Assembly (NCBI GenBank): GCA_030532705.1
Contig: JAUNKR010000013.1
Span: 1-46,181 of the forward strand
DNA length: 46,181 nucleotides
Source: Peptostreptococcaceae bacterium
GTDB taxonomy: Bacteria > Bacillota > Clostridia > Peptostreptococcales > Filifactoraceae
Direction of reading: 5' to 3'
A model generated the notes under the pieces. The model did no database searches, had not been told where the DNA came from, and was given only the letters and a program-made list of their open reading frames with translations. How positions within the stretch are numbered: position 1 is the first letter of the stretch; each line of letters begins with the position of its first letter. Both the position numbers and the translations under genes were made by a program. Below, in pieces: positions 1 to 8,863 of this stretch.

Positions 1-263
1 GCAACAGATTTTCAAGTTACAAAGGAATAGTTCAATTTGTTATTGCAATTTAGGAAAAATTTTCTTCCCGACTCGAAGGCACAAAAAAAGATGGCGACCG
101 CCACCTTTTCATATGATCTTATTTTGACCTCTCCTGCCGACCCTTTAAGATCTTTTGGGATCCACAAGTACAAGCATTTGCACCGATCTTGCTGTCGGCT
201 CAAAAGATTTTTTCTTCCCAAACGCATTTGTCATCCTTTTTAATGTCCGGATCGACATTCCCC

Positions 264-305
264 AAAACAAAGAACCCCCGAGTGCAGTCAGGGGTTCTTT
301 GTTTT
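264..305. terminator. Bidirectional intrinsic terminator
   Basis: A perfect 14-bp stem (265-278 pairing with 291-304) contains A-rich and T-rich ends around a GAACCCC/GGGGTTC core, so it can terminate from either side. The first ~440 bases otherwise hold no gene I can support; this terminator probably serves the minus-strand gene ending at 445 and/or a gene beyond the left edge. Confidence 0.85.
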
Positions 306-400
306 TAGATGAAGAAAATCTATTAAGGAAAGTTTGCGATGGTTAGATTGCGGTATTCCGCAATGTTTTCTTACTATCACTTTATCATACTTTCTACTTT

Positions 401-430
401 AAGTATAGTCACCTTTGGTGACCTTTTTCG
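401..430. repeat. Dispersed 30-nt hairpin element, copy 1
   Basis: This 30-nt stretch contains the hairpin GTCACC-TTT-GGTGAC followed by CTTTTTCG. It recurs at 13927-13956 with one mismatch in 30. It lies 14 nt downstream of the minus-strand gene ending at 445 and is followed by a small TAAAAAAGG/CTTTTTTA hairpin. It may act as part of a 3' processing or termination signal. Confidence 0.6.
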
Positions 431-444
431 TAAAAAAGGCTTTT

Positions 445-1371
445 TTATCCTTTTATTTTCTTATCGGTCGGGATCTTGTATGGGTTTTCGATCTCCACAT
501 CCTTATTGGAAGCGATGGTCTTTTTGAAAAACTTCGGCTCACCGTTCTTTTGCTGTCCTTTGACAAATAGGATCTCTTTATCGGTGATATGCACGATCCA
601 ATCCGCGCGGAAGGATGTGGCAAGCTCTTTTTTCTTTCCCGTTCCATCCTGATTCATCGAATAGAGCATACATTTCCCGTCTTTTTGCTCGATATAATAC
701 ACCTTCTTGCCGATCGCTTCGTGGGCGATCACATTTTTGCCGACCTCTTTGACATGGGCTCCGGTATAAGTCGCTCGCTTAAGCGTATAAGCCCCTTGAG
801 CGCTGATCCCGAAGAAGATCCGATCTGCTCCGTATTTCAAACTCCCGCCATCTTCCAACACTTTGCTGACCTTCCCATCTTTGAGGCTCATTTTGTACAG
901 CGGAGATCTGGCAAATTGCCTGGTCTCGTATTCTTCGTTTTGAAAATATAGATGATCGTCCTTCACCGTTCCCCACAGGATCCGCATCCCATTGCCGAAG
1001 GGATCTTCCATCGTTCCGATCTTTCTTGTCTTTTTCGTTTTGAGATCGAGTTCCATCATATCCATCCCGAGCCCATCGGCACTCTGTACAGGATAATAGA
1101 TCTTTTTTGTCCCGATCATCGCCTGCTCCGCAAAATGATCGATCGCTGCAACGACCTTGCCTTCTTTCGCCGACAAAATCTCGATCCGCTCGCCGTCGAT
1201 CCCATAGCTGCAAACGATGTGGAGTTCCTCTCTTACGATCAAATGGCTTCCTTCCAATCCATAACGGATCCCATATCTAAAATTGCTTTCATATTCATTC
1301 GCATAGACCATCCCCGTTGCAAACAATGCAAAGAGAGATGCGATCACGATACTTTTTTGAAAAACTTTCAT
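445..1371 (-). CDS. Secreted protein of unknown function, beta-propeller-like
   Basis: A 308-residue protein with an N-terminal signal peptide (residues 1-24, cleavage probably after VYA). The mature part has short repeated beta-strand-like blocks (for example KKIYYPVQSADGLG, DRIFFGISAQGAY, KKVYYIEQKDGKC) in the style of DUF5050/TolB-like six-bladed propellers. That fold is inferred from the repeat rhythm only. No catalytic motif or cell-wall anchor is visible, so it is probably released or loosely surface-held. It is the second gene after a possible 51-codon ORF (1387-1542), 15 nt upstream, and has a GAGGAGGAG ribosome binding site. The function is unknown. Confidence 0.8.
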   Translation of the reverse strand: MKVFQKSIVIASLFALFATGMVYANEYESNFRYGIRYGLEGSHLIVREELHIVCSYGIDGERIEILSAKEGKVVAAIDHFAEQAMIGTKKIYYPVQSADGLGMDMMELDLKTKKTRKIGTMEDPFGNGMRILWGTVKDDHLYFQNEEYETRQFARSPLYKMSLKDGKVSKVLEDGGSLKYGADRIFFGISAQGAYTLKRATYTGAHVKEVGKNVIAHEAIGKKVYYIEQKDGKCMLYSMNQDGTGKKKELATSFRADWIVHITDKEILFVKGQQKNGEPKFFKKTIASNKDVEIENPYKIPTDKKIKG

Positions 1372-1386
1372 CCACTCCTCCTCTTC

Positions 1387-1542
1387 TTATAAAATCTTCT
1401 TCCGGCGTCCAGCATCCGCCCAACGATCTGCCGAAAATTTTTGGTCGATAGCTTTTAGTGCCTCAAACAAGTGTTCCTTATCACGAGCCTTGATCAAGCG
1501 CAGACGGACGAGCTCAAGCGGGTCCATTCCTCGAACAAACAT
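1387..1542 (-). CDS. Possible small ORF (51 aa), unknown
   Basis: An open frame reads MFVRGMDPLELVRLRLIKAR and ends RRKKIL, highly charged and with the composition of real protein. An AGGAG motif lies only 1 nt before the first ATG, which is too close. The alternative ATG at 1527 is 16 nt away, which is too far. The frame stays open upstream for twelve codons with no usable start. It could be a genuine short gene co-transcribed with the secreted protein at 445-1371, or the C-terminal remnant of a decayed gene. I do not recognise it. Confidence 0.3.
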   Translation of the reverse strand: MFVRGMDPLELVRLRLIKARDKEHLFEALKAIDQKFSADRWADAGRRKKIL

Positions 1543-1718
1543 GCTCCTTAACCCGATCCCTTCCGTCTCACAGACTCTCTTTTATCTTAACATGAGCCGA
1601 TCGCCTTGTATATGGTACGAAAGGACCATTTTTATATGATCTTCGGTTCGAAAATTTAGACGAGCTCTCCTAAAAATATCTTTGCACTTTCCTATTTCTC
1701 ATGATGATGAGGATATTT

Positions 1719-1762
1719 CTCGATCACAAAAAAACTGCCATCCGGCAGCCTTTGGTGATCAT
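1719..1762 (-). terminator. Tandem terminator copy A
   Basis: On the minus strand the sequence reads CTGCC-GGAT-GGCAG followed by a run of T, a classic intrinsic terminator. Outer arms GATCAC/GTGATC extend it to a ~39-nt hairpin. It lies downstream of the gene ending at 1965, behind copy B. The flanking 70+ nt are repeated 97 nt away. Confidence 0.8.
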
Positions 1763-1815
1763 TCTATGATCTTGGGTCGTAACAGCCAAGTTCAGATCGA
1801 TGAAATAATCGTTCT

Positions 1816-1859
1816 TCGATCGCAAAAAAGACTGCCATCCGGCAGCCTTTGGTGATCAT
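1816..1859 (-). terminator. Tandem terminator copy B
   Basis: A near-identical second copy of the CTGCC/GGCAG terminator hairpin with its outer GATCGC/GTGATC arms. It starts 97 nt to the right of copy A and is the first terminator met after the minus-strand gene ending at 1965. The shared block continues to an AACAGCCAAG motif in both copies, so a whole ~75-nt unit was duplicated. Confidence 0.8.
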
Positions 1860-1964
1860 GTAAAATCTTATAGGGTCCTAACAGCCAAGACCAAATCAAC
1901 AACAGGACATTCATCTTCGGCATTTTGATGAATTTTTGTCCTTTTGGTCTTAGGGCTTTTTATT

Positions 1965-3044
1965 TTACGGCAATTGACTGCCGATCTCGATCATATTGTC
2001 GAGAAGCTCGGCGCGCAGTTCTACAAGCTCGGGATATTGGTAGAAAAAGAGCATCTTTTGGTCAACGACCTCATTCTCGTTCTCCGGCCTGTTTTCGATC
2101 ACAAAGCTCAAAAAGGATTCTGCAAAATCCTCGTGCGCTCCATTGACCGCATACGCGTTGACGAACTTATCCTTATTCAGACGATAAAATTCTTCCACAT
2201 CCTTTTGATGCTTGGATCCGTTGTTGCGCCAATTTTTATCGACATTCGACCAAAATTGTCGGTCAAATTGATAGATATAGGACTCGGGTCTCGCGCAATC
2301 GAGCATATCTTTGTGAGGATCGATACATAGGATCCCATCCTTCATTTGCTCATCATCTGTTGAAAAAAGATGGGCAAACTCATAGATCATCAGAGTCATT
2401 ATGTCGATATTATGTACTCCATCGAATGCTTCAAGATCAAGTCCCAGCACCCTCTTGCGAGCATTCTCCTCGTCCGCTGCAAGATATGCATTGACCAAAC
2501 TGTTCCGGTAGATCTCCACCTTCGTGAGATCTTCCCGCCATTTTGAAGGGATCAGCTGAGCAAAGATCGCAAACAATTTCTGCGCTTGCTCTTTTTGTTT
2601 TTCATCCGGCTCTCCACTGATCAGAGAAAGTCGGTCCTCATTTACATCAAATACTGCAAGGATCTGTGCATCCTCAACATCACCCGTCATCACGATATCT
2701 TCCTCTGATAGATCGACCTTGGGATCCACCCCAAGTCTTCGGGTGATCTGAGCGATCATTTGATCGCCTGCATCGCTACATTCTTTCACAGTTCTTCCAA
2801 ACTGACTGTGAGATACCGGCGCAGCGTCATCGATCGACAACTTTGCATCCACAACAAATGCCGCCGGTCTGCCATACATTTTAGGATCAGTCTGAGAGTT
2901 TTCCCCAACCTCATCACCGATCTGAAGCGGCTTCGGGTCGTGGTCTATCGCAAATGGTGCCGTATTCATTGTTGCAAAGATCGCTCCTGCTGCGAGCAAT
3001 AGAACCAGACCTATCAGCGGTATCAATTTCCTTATTCTCATCAT
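1965..3044 (-). CDS. Secreted/membrane-anchored zincin-like protein with a degenerate HExxH motif
   Basis: A 359-residue protein with an N-terminal hydrophobic segment (residues 8-26, signal peptide or anchor). Residues 221-225 read YEFAH in a helix-like context (MIYEFAHLFSTDDE), and residues 302-310 read GAHEDFAES. This layout matches metallopeptidases with HExxH and a distal EDFAE glutamate ligand, but the first histidine is tyrosine (codon TAT). It is either a pseudo-protease or uses another ligand. A GAGAGGAC ribosome binding site supports the start. It is apparently monocistronic, ending at the two tandem terminators. The family assignment is by motif only. Confidence 0.7.
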   Translation of the reverse strand: MMRIRKLIPLIGLVLLLAAGAIFATMNTAPFAIDHDPKPLQIGDEVGENSQTDPKMYGRPAAFVVDAKLSIDDAAPVSHSQFGRTVKECSDAGDQMIAQITRRLGVDPKVDLSEEDIVMTGDVEDAQILAVFDVNEDRLSLISGEPDEKQKEQAQKLFAIFAQLIPSKWREDLTKVEIYRNSLVNAYLAADEENARKRVLGLDLEAFDGVHNIDIMTLMIYEFAHLFSTDDEQMKDGILCIDPHKDMLDCARPESYIYQFDRQFWSNVDKNWRNNGSKHQKDVEEFYRLNKDKFVNAYAVNGAHEDFAESFLSFVIENRPENENEVVDQKMLFFYQYPELVELRAELLDNMIEIGSQLP

Positions 3045-3335
3045 GTCCTCTCTTTTGTCGCCTGGCGACTTTTTTTGAATTTCCGACGAGGTAAGAGCAA
3101 AAATATCTCCGAAAGAAACCTCTTAAAAGCGTCCACTTGAAGACAGGATGATCGGGCGCTCCCTCAAAAATCTCAGGCAATGGTCAGTCATCGCCAAAAC
3201 AGGATATTTTTGCTCAAACATTAGGTCGTGTCGGTCTTTCTTATACTCCGAAAGGGATCGCTGCCGTGGACATCGTGTTAGGCGACAGCCTATCCGCTGC
3301 GAAAGATCGCAGTATCTTTTATATATCACCGAGCA

Positions 3336-5432
3336 TTAGCGCTCGATGTAGGAGACGTAAATAATATCTTCATCAGGTGTGTTGAGTATAAATCGGATAT
3401 CCGTTTCACTTCCTGATCTCATAAAAGGATTATGGTCGATCATTGCCGAAGGGGCAAAGTGCTCGATCAGATATTCGATCTGCTTTTTGTCCGTGATCAC
3501 GATCACGCCCTCCTCATTTGACGGATCGATCTTTAGGTCCAAGCTGATCTTATCCTTCAAGATCTCATAGCTATACAGATCGATCTCCGCTCTCAAGATG
3601 TCTTTTGCATCGATCGAATCATATTTCATATAGTTTTTCTTTGCCAATAGATCCAGCGTATGCTGATAACAATCAAACACCGGAATACTCAGATAGCCCG
3701 GATATTCATCGTATCGGCTCATCCAGCGATCATAATCCACATGGATATCAAGGCTGAGGACGGCAAGCGAATTTTTGAGATCTTGCGAACTTGTCGCCAA
3801 GAAATCTTCCTCCAGCGCCTTCATCAATTCTTCGATATCCGCTTTTTTCTCCATCGAGATGTCATATGGCGAATTCGGTGAAAAGAAATTCATCTGAACG
3901 GATTCGATCATCTCCGCATCCTGACGCATGATCTTCTCGACCCCCGCCATTTTGAATTCCTGCGTATCATAGAATTTTTCCATAAATGCTTCAAAGTCTT
4001 CCATCGGGATATTGCGATACACCCTTCTGTAAGACGGTCGTCCCTTTGGTTTGACCTCCACTCGAACCTTTACCGGTCCGGTATATTTATCGATATCCGC
4101 GATACCGGGTTCGTCATAAAGGATCGGCTCATCATATCCATATCGATGTTGTTCTCGATCCATCTGACGCATCTTCATTGCACCTTCGATCCCTTTTTGG
4201 ATCATCTGATCGATCATCGCCTTGCCTTCTTCGGAATTTACCTTGATCTTCACATTATAGTCGTTCAGATACAGATAAGAAGCAGAGTAATACATATCGT
4301 CAAAGTTCACTTCATAATACTCCACCTGCGAAAGCTCGGTGTAGCGCTGATCATATTTCCAAAAATCAAATGCAAAGGAGCCCCACACCACAAAAAATGC
4401 GACCGCAAAGACGATCATACCGCCCCAATTTCTAAAAACCTGCTTCACATCAAAGTGATAGATCCCCTCGATGATCAGATGACCGAAGAAGATCGTGAAG
4501 ACAAAACCGAAATACATCCAGCTTTGCGATGAACCGATATCTCCAAAGACGATCCCGCCCAAGATCGCAAGGCTCGCCAACGAATAATACTTGATAAATT
4601 GAGGAAAGATCCTTCCCCAAACCGCCTGTCCCGAAAGTTCAGACGGCCGTATGTCAAACAGCATCAGGCTCAGGATAAAAAGTCCCAGCACGACGACCAT
4701 GATATACCATGCGTCATCCACCGCAAAATTCAAAGTGATCGGCGATGTATAAATATGCCAATCCCAATCCATTGCCTCAAAAGTATAGAGCAGTCGCTCT
4801 GCCAGAGTATGTGCTCCCAGCAACATCACCTGCGTTGCTTCCAATAATACCATCGTCATCAACACCGAGGTGACCTTCGTTCCCGTTGTCAGACTTCCGA
4901 TCACGGCGATCAGGAAGAACAGATTGAAGAAAAACAGATTGCGACTGATCTCCAGCACGAAGGTGCTCATATCGGCATAACTTGTCATCCCTACAAACAG
5001 CATCAGTGCCACGATCGCATTGATCAGATATGGAAGGGCAAAAGCGATATTTCCTGCAATAAAGTTGGACAAAAACAATTTTCGTCTTGAGATCGAAAGG
5101 GAATGATACAGATCCACCTGTGAGCTGCTATGAAGATACGAGAACATATTCCAGCCCGTAAAGATACCAAAAAGCATCGTGATAGCCCGCATTCCCATAT
5201 TTCCGCCGCCCAGCACCATCGTAAAATAAAAGGTTTTGTCCGAAGATAAGATCGTTTCCGGCTCATACGGATAGATACTTTGTGCGGTCAAGGTCGCATA
5301 GATCGGCAAGGCAAAGAGCGTGATCACAAAAAGGATCGACGGCGCCCACATCGTTTGGGTAAAACGACTTTGGATCAAAAAATGATTTGCCTTTCCTTTG
5401 GCTTTATTATAAAAGGATCGAGCGGATATCAT
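3336..5432 (-). CDS. ABC-2-type transporter permease with a large extracytoplasmic domain
   Basis: A 698-residue membrane protein. About eight hydrophobic segments lie in residues 30-352, including a canonical ABC-2 coupling region (SSSQVDLYHSLSISRRKLF, ~102-120) just as in YtrC/YtrD- or bacitracin-type permeases. Roughly 345 mostly hydrophilic residues follow, predicted outside the membrane. The start (5432) has a GGAGGT site 8 nt away and lies 26 nt inside the ATPase gene, so the two are translationally coupled. The substrate is unknown; the pair resembles YtrBC-like exporters/sensors of cell-wall stress. No GntR regulator, which often accompanies such pairs, is present here. Confidence 0.85.
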   Translation of the reverse strand: MISARSFYNKAKGKANHFLIQSRFTQTMWAPSILFVITLFALPIYATLTAQSIYPYEPETILSSDKTFYFTMVLGGGNMGMRAITMLFGIFTGWNMFSYLHSSSQVDLYHSLSISRRKLFLSNFIAGNIAFALPYLINAIVALMLFVGMTSYADMSTFVLEISRNLFFFNLFFLIAVIGSLTTGTKVTSVLMTMVLLEATQVMLLGAHTLAERLLYTFEAMDWDWHIYTSPITLNFAVDDAWYIMVVVLGLFILSLMLFDIRPSELSGQAVWGRIFPQFIKYYSLASLAILGGIVFGDIGSSQSWMYFGFVFTIFFGHLIIEGIYHFDVKQVFRNWGGMIVFAVAFFVVWGSFAFDFWKYDQRYTELSQVEYYEVNFDDMYYSASYLYLNDYNVKIKVNSEEGKAMIDQMIQKGIEGAMKMRQMDREQHRYGYDEPILYDEPGIADIDKYTGPVKVRVEVKPKGRPSYRRVYRNIPMEDFEAFMEKFYDTQEFKMAGVEKIMRQDAEMIESVQMNFFSPNSPYDISMEKKADIEELMKALEEDFLATSSQDLKNSLAVLSLDIHVDYDRWMSRYDEYPGYLSIPVFDCYQHTLDLLAKKNYMKYDSIDAKDILRAEIDLYSYEILKDKISLDLKIDPSNEEGVIVITDKKQIEYLIEHFAPSAMIDHNPFMRSGSETDIRFILNTPDEDIIYVSYIER

Positions 5433-6324
5433 AACCTGCCACCTCCGACTCTGTAATAAAGATCTCTTCCAAATTCAGCGGCAACATCTCGAAAAAGATC
5501 GGATCCATACTGCGCATCTTCGCATCCAATTTCTCCATCATCTCATCGTCCGCATCCTTACCCGATATCACGATCGTATACACCGAGCCCTGATGATCGA
5601 TGCTCACCACATCAAAAGGTGCCAGATCCTCCGCCTTGATCGGAGCTGAAAAGACCGCTTGGATCTTTTTCGCATTCAATCGCATATCCCCGATATCCCG
5701 CGACATGATCACACCGCCCTTATGTAACAGCCCGACATGGTCGCAGATATCCTCCAGTTCCCGTAGGTTGTGCGATGCGATGATCGGTGTCAGACTTCGC
5801 TTGCGCATAGTTTCCGCAAAAAGCACCTTGATCGCCTGCTTTGCGATCGGATCCAGACCGTCAAAACTCTCGTCACAGAGCAGATAATCGACATTGGAAC
5901 TCAGTCCCAGGATCATCGAAAGCTGCTTTTTCATCCCTTTGGAAAAGGTCTTGATCTTGCGATTCTTGTCCAGTCCGAAACTTTCCATCATCAGACGAAA
6001 CTGCTCCGCATCCATACGCTCATAAAACTGTGCGTAGAAGTTGAACATATCGATCGGTGTCGCATTGCTCAAGAAAAACTGGTCATCGGATATATAGAAA
6101 AAACGTGATTTCACGGTAGGATTTTCGTAGATCGGCAAAGCCTCCAGATGCACCGAACCGCTGTCCGGTCTTATCACACCGCTTAAAATACGAAGCAGCG
6201 TCGATTTGCCTGCACCATTGGAGCCGATCATTCCGAAGATCTCATTGCTGCGGATCGTCAGATCGATATCCGACAACGCTTGAATGTTTCCAAAACGCTT
6301 TGAAACATTTTTTATCTCTATCAT
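5407..6324 (-). CDS. ABC transporter ATP-binding protein (YtrB-like)
   Basis: A 305-residue ATPase powering the downstream permease. Walker A GSNGAGKST at 34-42, signature FSKGMKKQ at 127-134 (serine then K-G in place of the usual SGG), Walker B LLCDES ending D151-E152, and H-loop histidine H185 are all present, so it should be active. The ~80-residue extension after the nucleotide-binding domain is typical of the YtrB/BcrA group. It is the first gene of a two-gene operon, starting behind GGAGAGATTT. A promoter-like -10 lies ~125 nt upstream. Confidence 0.92.
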   Translation of the reverse strand: MIEIKNVSKRFGNIQALSDIDLTIRSNEIFGMIGSNGAGKSTLLRILSGVIRPDSGSVHLEALPIYENPTVKSRFFYISDDQFFLSNATPIDMFNFYAQFYERMDAEQFRLMMESFGLDKNRKIKTFSKGMKKQLSMILGLSSNVDYLLCDESFDGLDPIAKQAIKVLFAETMRKRSLTPIIASHNLRELEDICDHVGLLHKGGVIMSRDIGDMRLNAKKIQAVFSAPIKAEDLAPFDVVSIDHQGSVYTIVISGKDADDEMMEKLDAKMRSMDPIFFEMLPLNLEEIFITESEVAGYDIRSILL

Positions 6325-6449
6325 AAATCTCTCCTCATTTCAACTACCCAAAGACTGTAGGGAACCCTAGCTCTTCATCTCTTCTCTAACCCTTGTGTCA
6401 GAGCACTTACACCCATTGCCAACATAGGATATCCCCGTAATCTAAACCC

Positions 6450-6478
6450 ATTATATCGTAAAACTATCAGTAAAGCGT
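6450..6478 (-). promoter_or_regulatory. Probable promoter of the ABC operon
   Basis: On the minus strand a perfect TATAAT (6450-6455) sits in a GATATAATGG context. The -35 region at 17-bp spacing (CGCTTT) is weak, hinting at activator or repressor control. The ~120-nt leader contains an inverted repeat, TAGGG-AA-CCCTA, at 6358-6369 that could be an operator. Confidence 0.5.
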
Positions 6479-6523
6479 TACAAAAAAGTTACAATTTTTT
6501 TCAACAAAATTCATACGCATTCA

Positions 6524-6555
6524 AAAACAGCAGATCCTCCCAAACCTGCTGTTTT
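6524..6555. terminator. Intrinsic terminator
   Basis: AAAACAGCAG (6524-6533) pairs perfectly with CTGCTGTTTT (6546-6555) around a 12-nt loop. It lies 41 nt beyond the stop of the lipoprotein gene at 6597, which it terminates on the minus strand. Confidence 0.8.
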
Positions 6556-6596
6556 ATCATCATATTCGCCTTTATCCGCTCACGCGGGTCTTTTTG

Positions 6597-8027
6597 CTAT
6601 GATCCGACAAAGGACTCGATAAGATACTTTCCATCCTCGTATCTTAGCGTCAACACCATCTCCGATCCGGCCTCCTTGGCAGAGAATAATTTGATCCGAT
6701 CTCCATCCACAATGCCTCGTCCGCAGTTAAAATATCCCGGTCCAAAATCGCTGGTATAGACATAGAAAGAGCGATATTCTTCAAGATAGAGAATATCCTT
6801 CCTGTTTTTCACATCCTGCGAAGTGATCCCTGCATACTCCTTCAGTACAGCATCCACATCTTCTACTTTGATCCGATGGACCGGTGTGATCGTTTCAGAC
6901 AGATCCTTGGCATCTTTATATGGGAAGTTTGGAAGTTTTTTGAGCGCCTCGAACTGACGAACATCCTCCTCATTATTCTGCATCAACACTTGCCCCGGAA
7001 AATACCATAGGAAGTCATTCAAATTCAGATCCTGCGGTCGATCATAATACGAAGTGAAGAAATGACAGATCGGATTGATCTCAAGTTCTATCCCGGGATC
7101 TGTCGAAGGGATCAGCGGTTCCAAGGACTGCTTGATCTGCTCGATCTCCTTGGAGTTTAGCTCCCTCTTTTGACTGCGGTCGATCCCATTCAGCACCTCG
7201 ATCAATGGGGTATGCTTCATTTTGTCGATCGTGTCCACAGAGGCGTCTCCACCATGCATCTCACTGAAATATCCCATCGCTACCGAAGAATCCGGCGGCA
7301 TAAAAGGCCTGAACTGCTCAACGATCTCTTCCGCTTCTTCCTTCGAAAAATCTTTCGGATCCATCAACCAAACAAAGAACGTCAACCCATCCTCTTGCTG
7401 CGCGAGAGCCGCCCGTACAAAATCCACCTCGGTAGTGCTGCTCGTCGCCAGGTAGATCTGCTCTTCTTTTTTCAACGCATCGGTAGCGGGCAGGATCGTG
7501 TACATCGTTGCACCGCCCTCCCCCTTCCAGATATAAAGCTCCAGCCCTTTGAAAGCCTTCCTCTTTTCACCGAAATGAAAATCAACCGGGATCTTCCGAT
7601 CCACTTTCTCTCTTAAATCTTCAACCACCTTCAAATCAGAGAGCTCATACCATTCGTCATCGACGATAAAATACTCATGGAGCCTCACCTGATGGATCAT
7701 TCGATCCGTCGTCGTAACAAAAAGATCCACATAATCCACAAAAGCTTTTTCGATCGGCAGTGCCTCTTTCCCCGGACTTTCTCGGATCAGTGCAACGATC
7801 TGCGGGATCTCCTCCTTGGAAAACAGATGATATGCCTTGCCATTTTCTTCCGGTGTGACCACCATCTCCACCTGCAATACATCCTCTTCTTTCAAATTCT
7901 TTGCCCAAGCCAGAGCAGCGCTATCTTTTTTTGTCACCAAAGTACAGGCGCTGAGCAACAATACCAACATCAGACCGACACATCCTGTCAGCCATCGCTT
8001 TTTCCTAAAGATCTTAAGCCTTATCAT
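6597..8027 (-). CDS. Lipoprotein of unknown function
   Basis: A 476-residue lipoprotein. The start at 8027 (MIRLKIFRKK) is chosen because AAAGGAGG lies 6 nt upstream; the longer reading from 8060 has no ribosome binding site. A positively charged n-region and hydrophobic stretch lead to the lipobox LSAC, giving a lipid-modified cysteine near residue 28. The mature protein has no motif I recognise. It is acidic, with stretches such as WKDFSKEEAEEIVEQF-type amphipathic helices, and is presumably held on the outer face of the membrane. It is monocistronic, with a terminator at 6524-6555, and divergent from the gene at 8333. Confidence 0.8.
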   Translation of the reverse strand: MIRLKIFRKKRWLTGCVGLMLVLLLSACTLVTKKDSAALAWAKNLKEEDVLQVEMVVTPEENGKAYHLFSKEEIPQIVALIRESPGKEALPIEKAFVDYVDLFVTTTDRMIHQVRLHEYFIVDDEWYELSDLKVVEDLREKVDRKIPVDFHFGEKRKAFKGLELYIWKGEGGATMYTILPATDALKKEEQIYLATSSTTEVDFVRAALAQQEDGLTFFVWLMDPKDFSKEEAEEIVEQFRPFMPPDSSVAMGYFSEMHGGDASVDTIDKMKHTPLIEVLNGIDRSQKRELNSKEIEQIKQSLEPLIPSTDPGIELEINPICHFFTSYYDRPQDLNLNDFLWYFPGQVLMQNNEEDVRQFEALKKLPNFPYKDAKDLSETITPVHRIKVEDVDAVLKEYAGITSQDVKNRKDILYLEEYRSFYVYTSDFGPGYFNCGRGIVDGDRIKLFSAKEAGSEMVLTLRYEDGKYLIESFVGS

Positions 8028-8272
8028 AAGACCCTCCTTTCGATCCATCCCCTCTTTCAATCACATTTTCCAAACTCATATCAAAAATGATCCGCCAATC
8101 CTCCATCTCTATGCTCATTTCTTACCATATTCGAAGATCCCCCTGAATAAACGATGCCCTCCGAGCTCCTTGAGCCCTATTCCGATCGTCTTTATGTAAG
8201 CATACCATTTATCTGACAATTTTGCAAACTCCCATACCACACTCCACTCTCTGCGCTCCCTGCTTAACTGCA

Positions 8273-8301
8273 TTGCATCGAGTCGACAGATAGGGTATAA
8301 T
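8273..8301 (+). promoter_or_regulatory. SigmaA promoter of the 8333-9661 operon
   Basis: TTGCAT (8273-8278), a 17-bp spacer and a perfect TATAAT (8296-8301) lie 31 nt before the ATG at 8333. The remaining ~245 nt back to the divergent gene at 8027 hold no gene I can see. Confidence 0.75.
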
Positions 8302-8332
8302 ATTCGTTAGGCAAAATGTTTAAGGAGAAAAA

Positions 8333-8851
8333 ATGGAACTCAAAAATTTCAAAGTCGGTCTTAGAACCTGGAAAACCGTGGTGGCAGTAGCAATCACCGC
8401 ATCCGTCATGACATACATCTTTCAAGAAACACCATTCTTCGGTTGTATCGGTGCTTCGGTGGCGATCGGCCGCTCCGGCAAAGAATCGCTTCGCAACGCA
8501 CTGATCCGAAACGTCGGTACGCTGGTTGGCGGAACGATCGGAATCCTCATGCTCTTTATCAGCGACAACATCCTGATCAATGCGCTCGGCGTCATCCCTG
8601 TCATCACCGTCATCTGCGCGCTGAAGCTCGAAGATTCCGTCATACCCGGCTGCATCGTCTATTTTGCCGTAGTCTATCTGATGGCAGTTACCGGCGAAGG
8701 GCATATCTACGCGGTACGAAGGATCTTCCATACTTTTGTCGGTACACTGATCGGTGTTGCCGTCAATATGCTGCTCCAACCGCCACCATTCCATCATCAC
8801 CATGAAAAAGCACAACCGACCGAAAAAAAGAACGATACACTAATGTCCTAA
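8333..8851 (+). CDS. Aromatic acid exporter (ArAE/FUSC-like) membrane domain protein
   Basis: A 172-residue protein with about five transmembrane helices matching the N-terminal membrane half of the aromatic acid exporter/FUSC family (GLRTWKTVVAVAITASVMTY, then FFGCIGASVAIGRSGKES and VGTLVGGTIGILMLF). The cytoplasmic C-terminal domain seen in ~330-residue homologues is absent. It is replaced by a short polar tail with four consecutive histidines (HHHH, near residue 153). The family exports aromatic acids or fusaric-acid-like toxins; activity of this short form is uncertain. AAGGAG precedes the ATG. It is co-transcribed with the gene 12 nt downstream. Confidence 0.8.
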   Translation: MELKNFKVGLRTWKTVVAVAITASVMTYIFQETPFFGCIGASVAIGRSGKESLRNALIRNVGTLVGGTIGILMLFISDNILINALGVIPVITVICALKLEDSVIPGCIVYFAVVYLMAVTGEGHIYAVRRIFHTFVGTLIGVAVNMLLQPPPFHHHHEKAQPTEKKNDTLMS

Positions 8852-8863
8852 AAAGGAGCTTTT

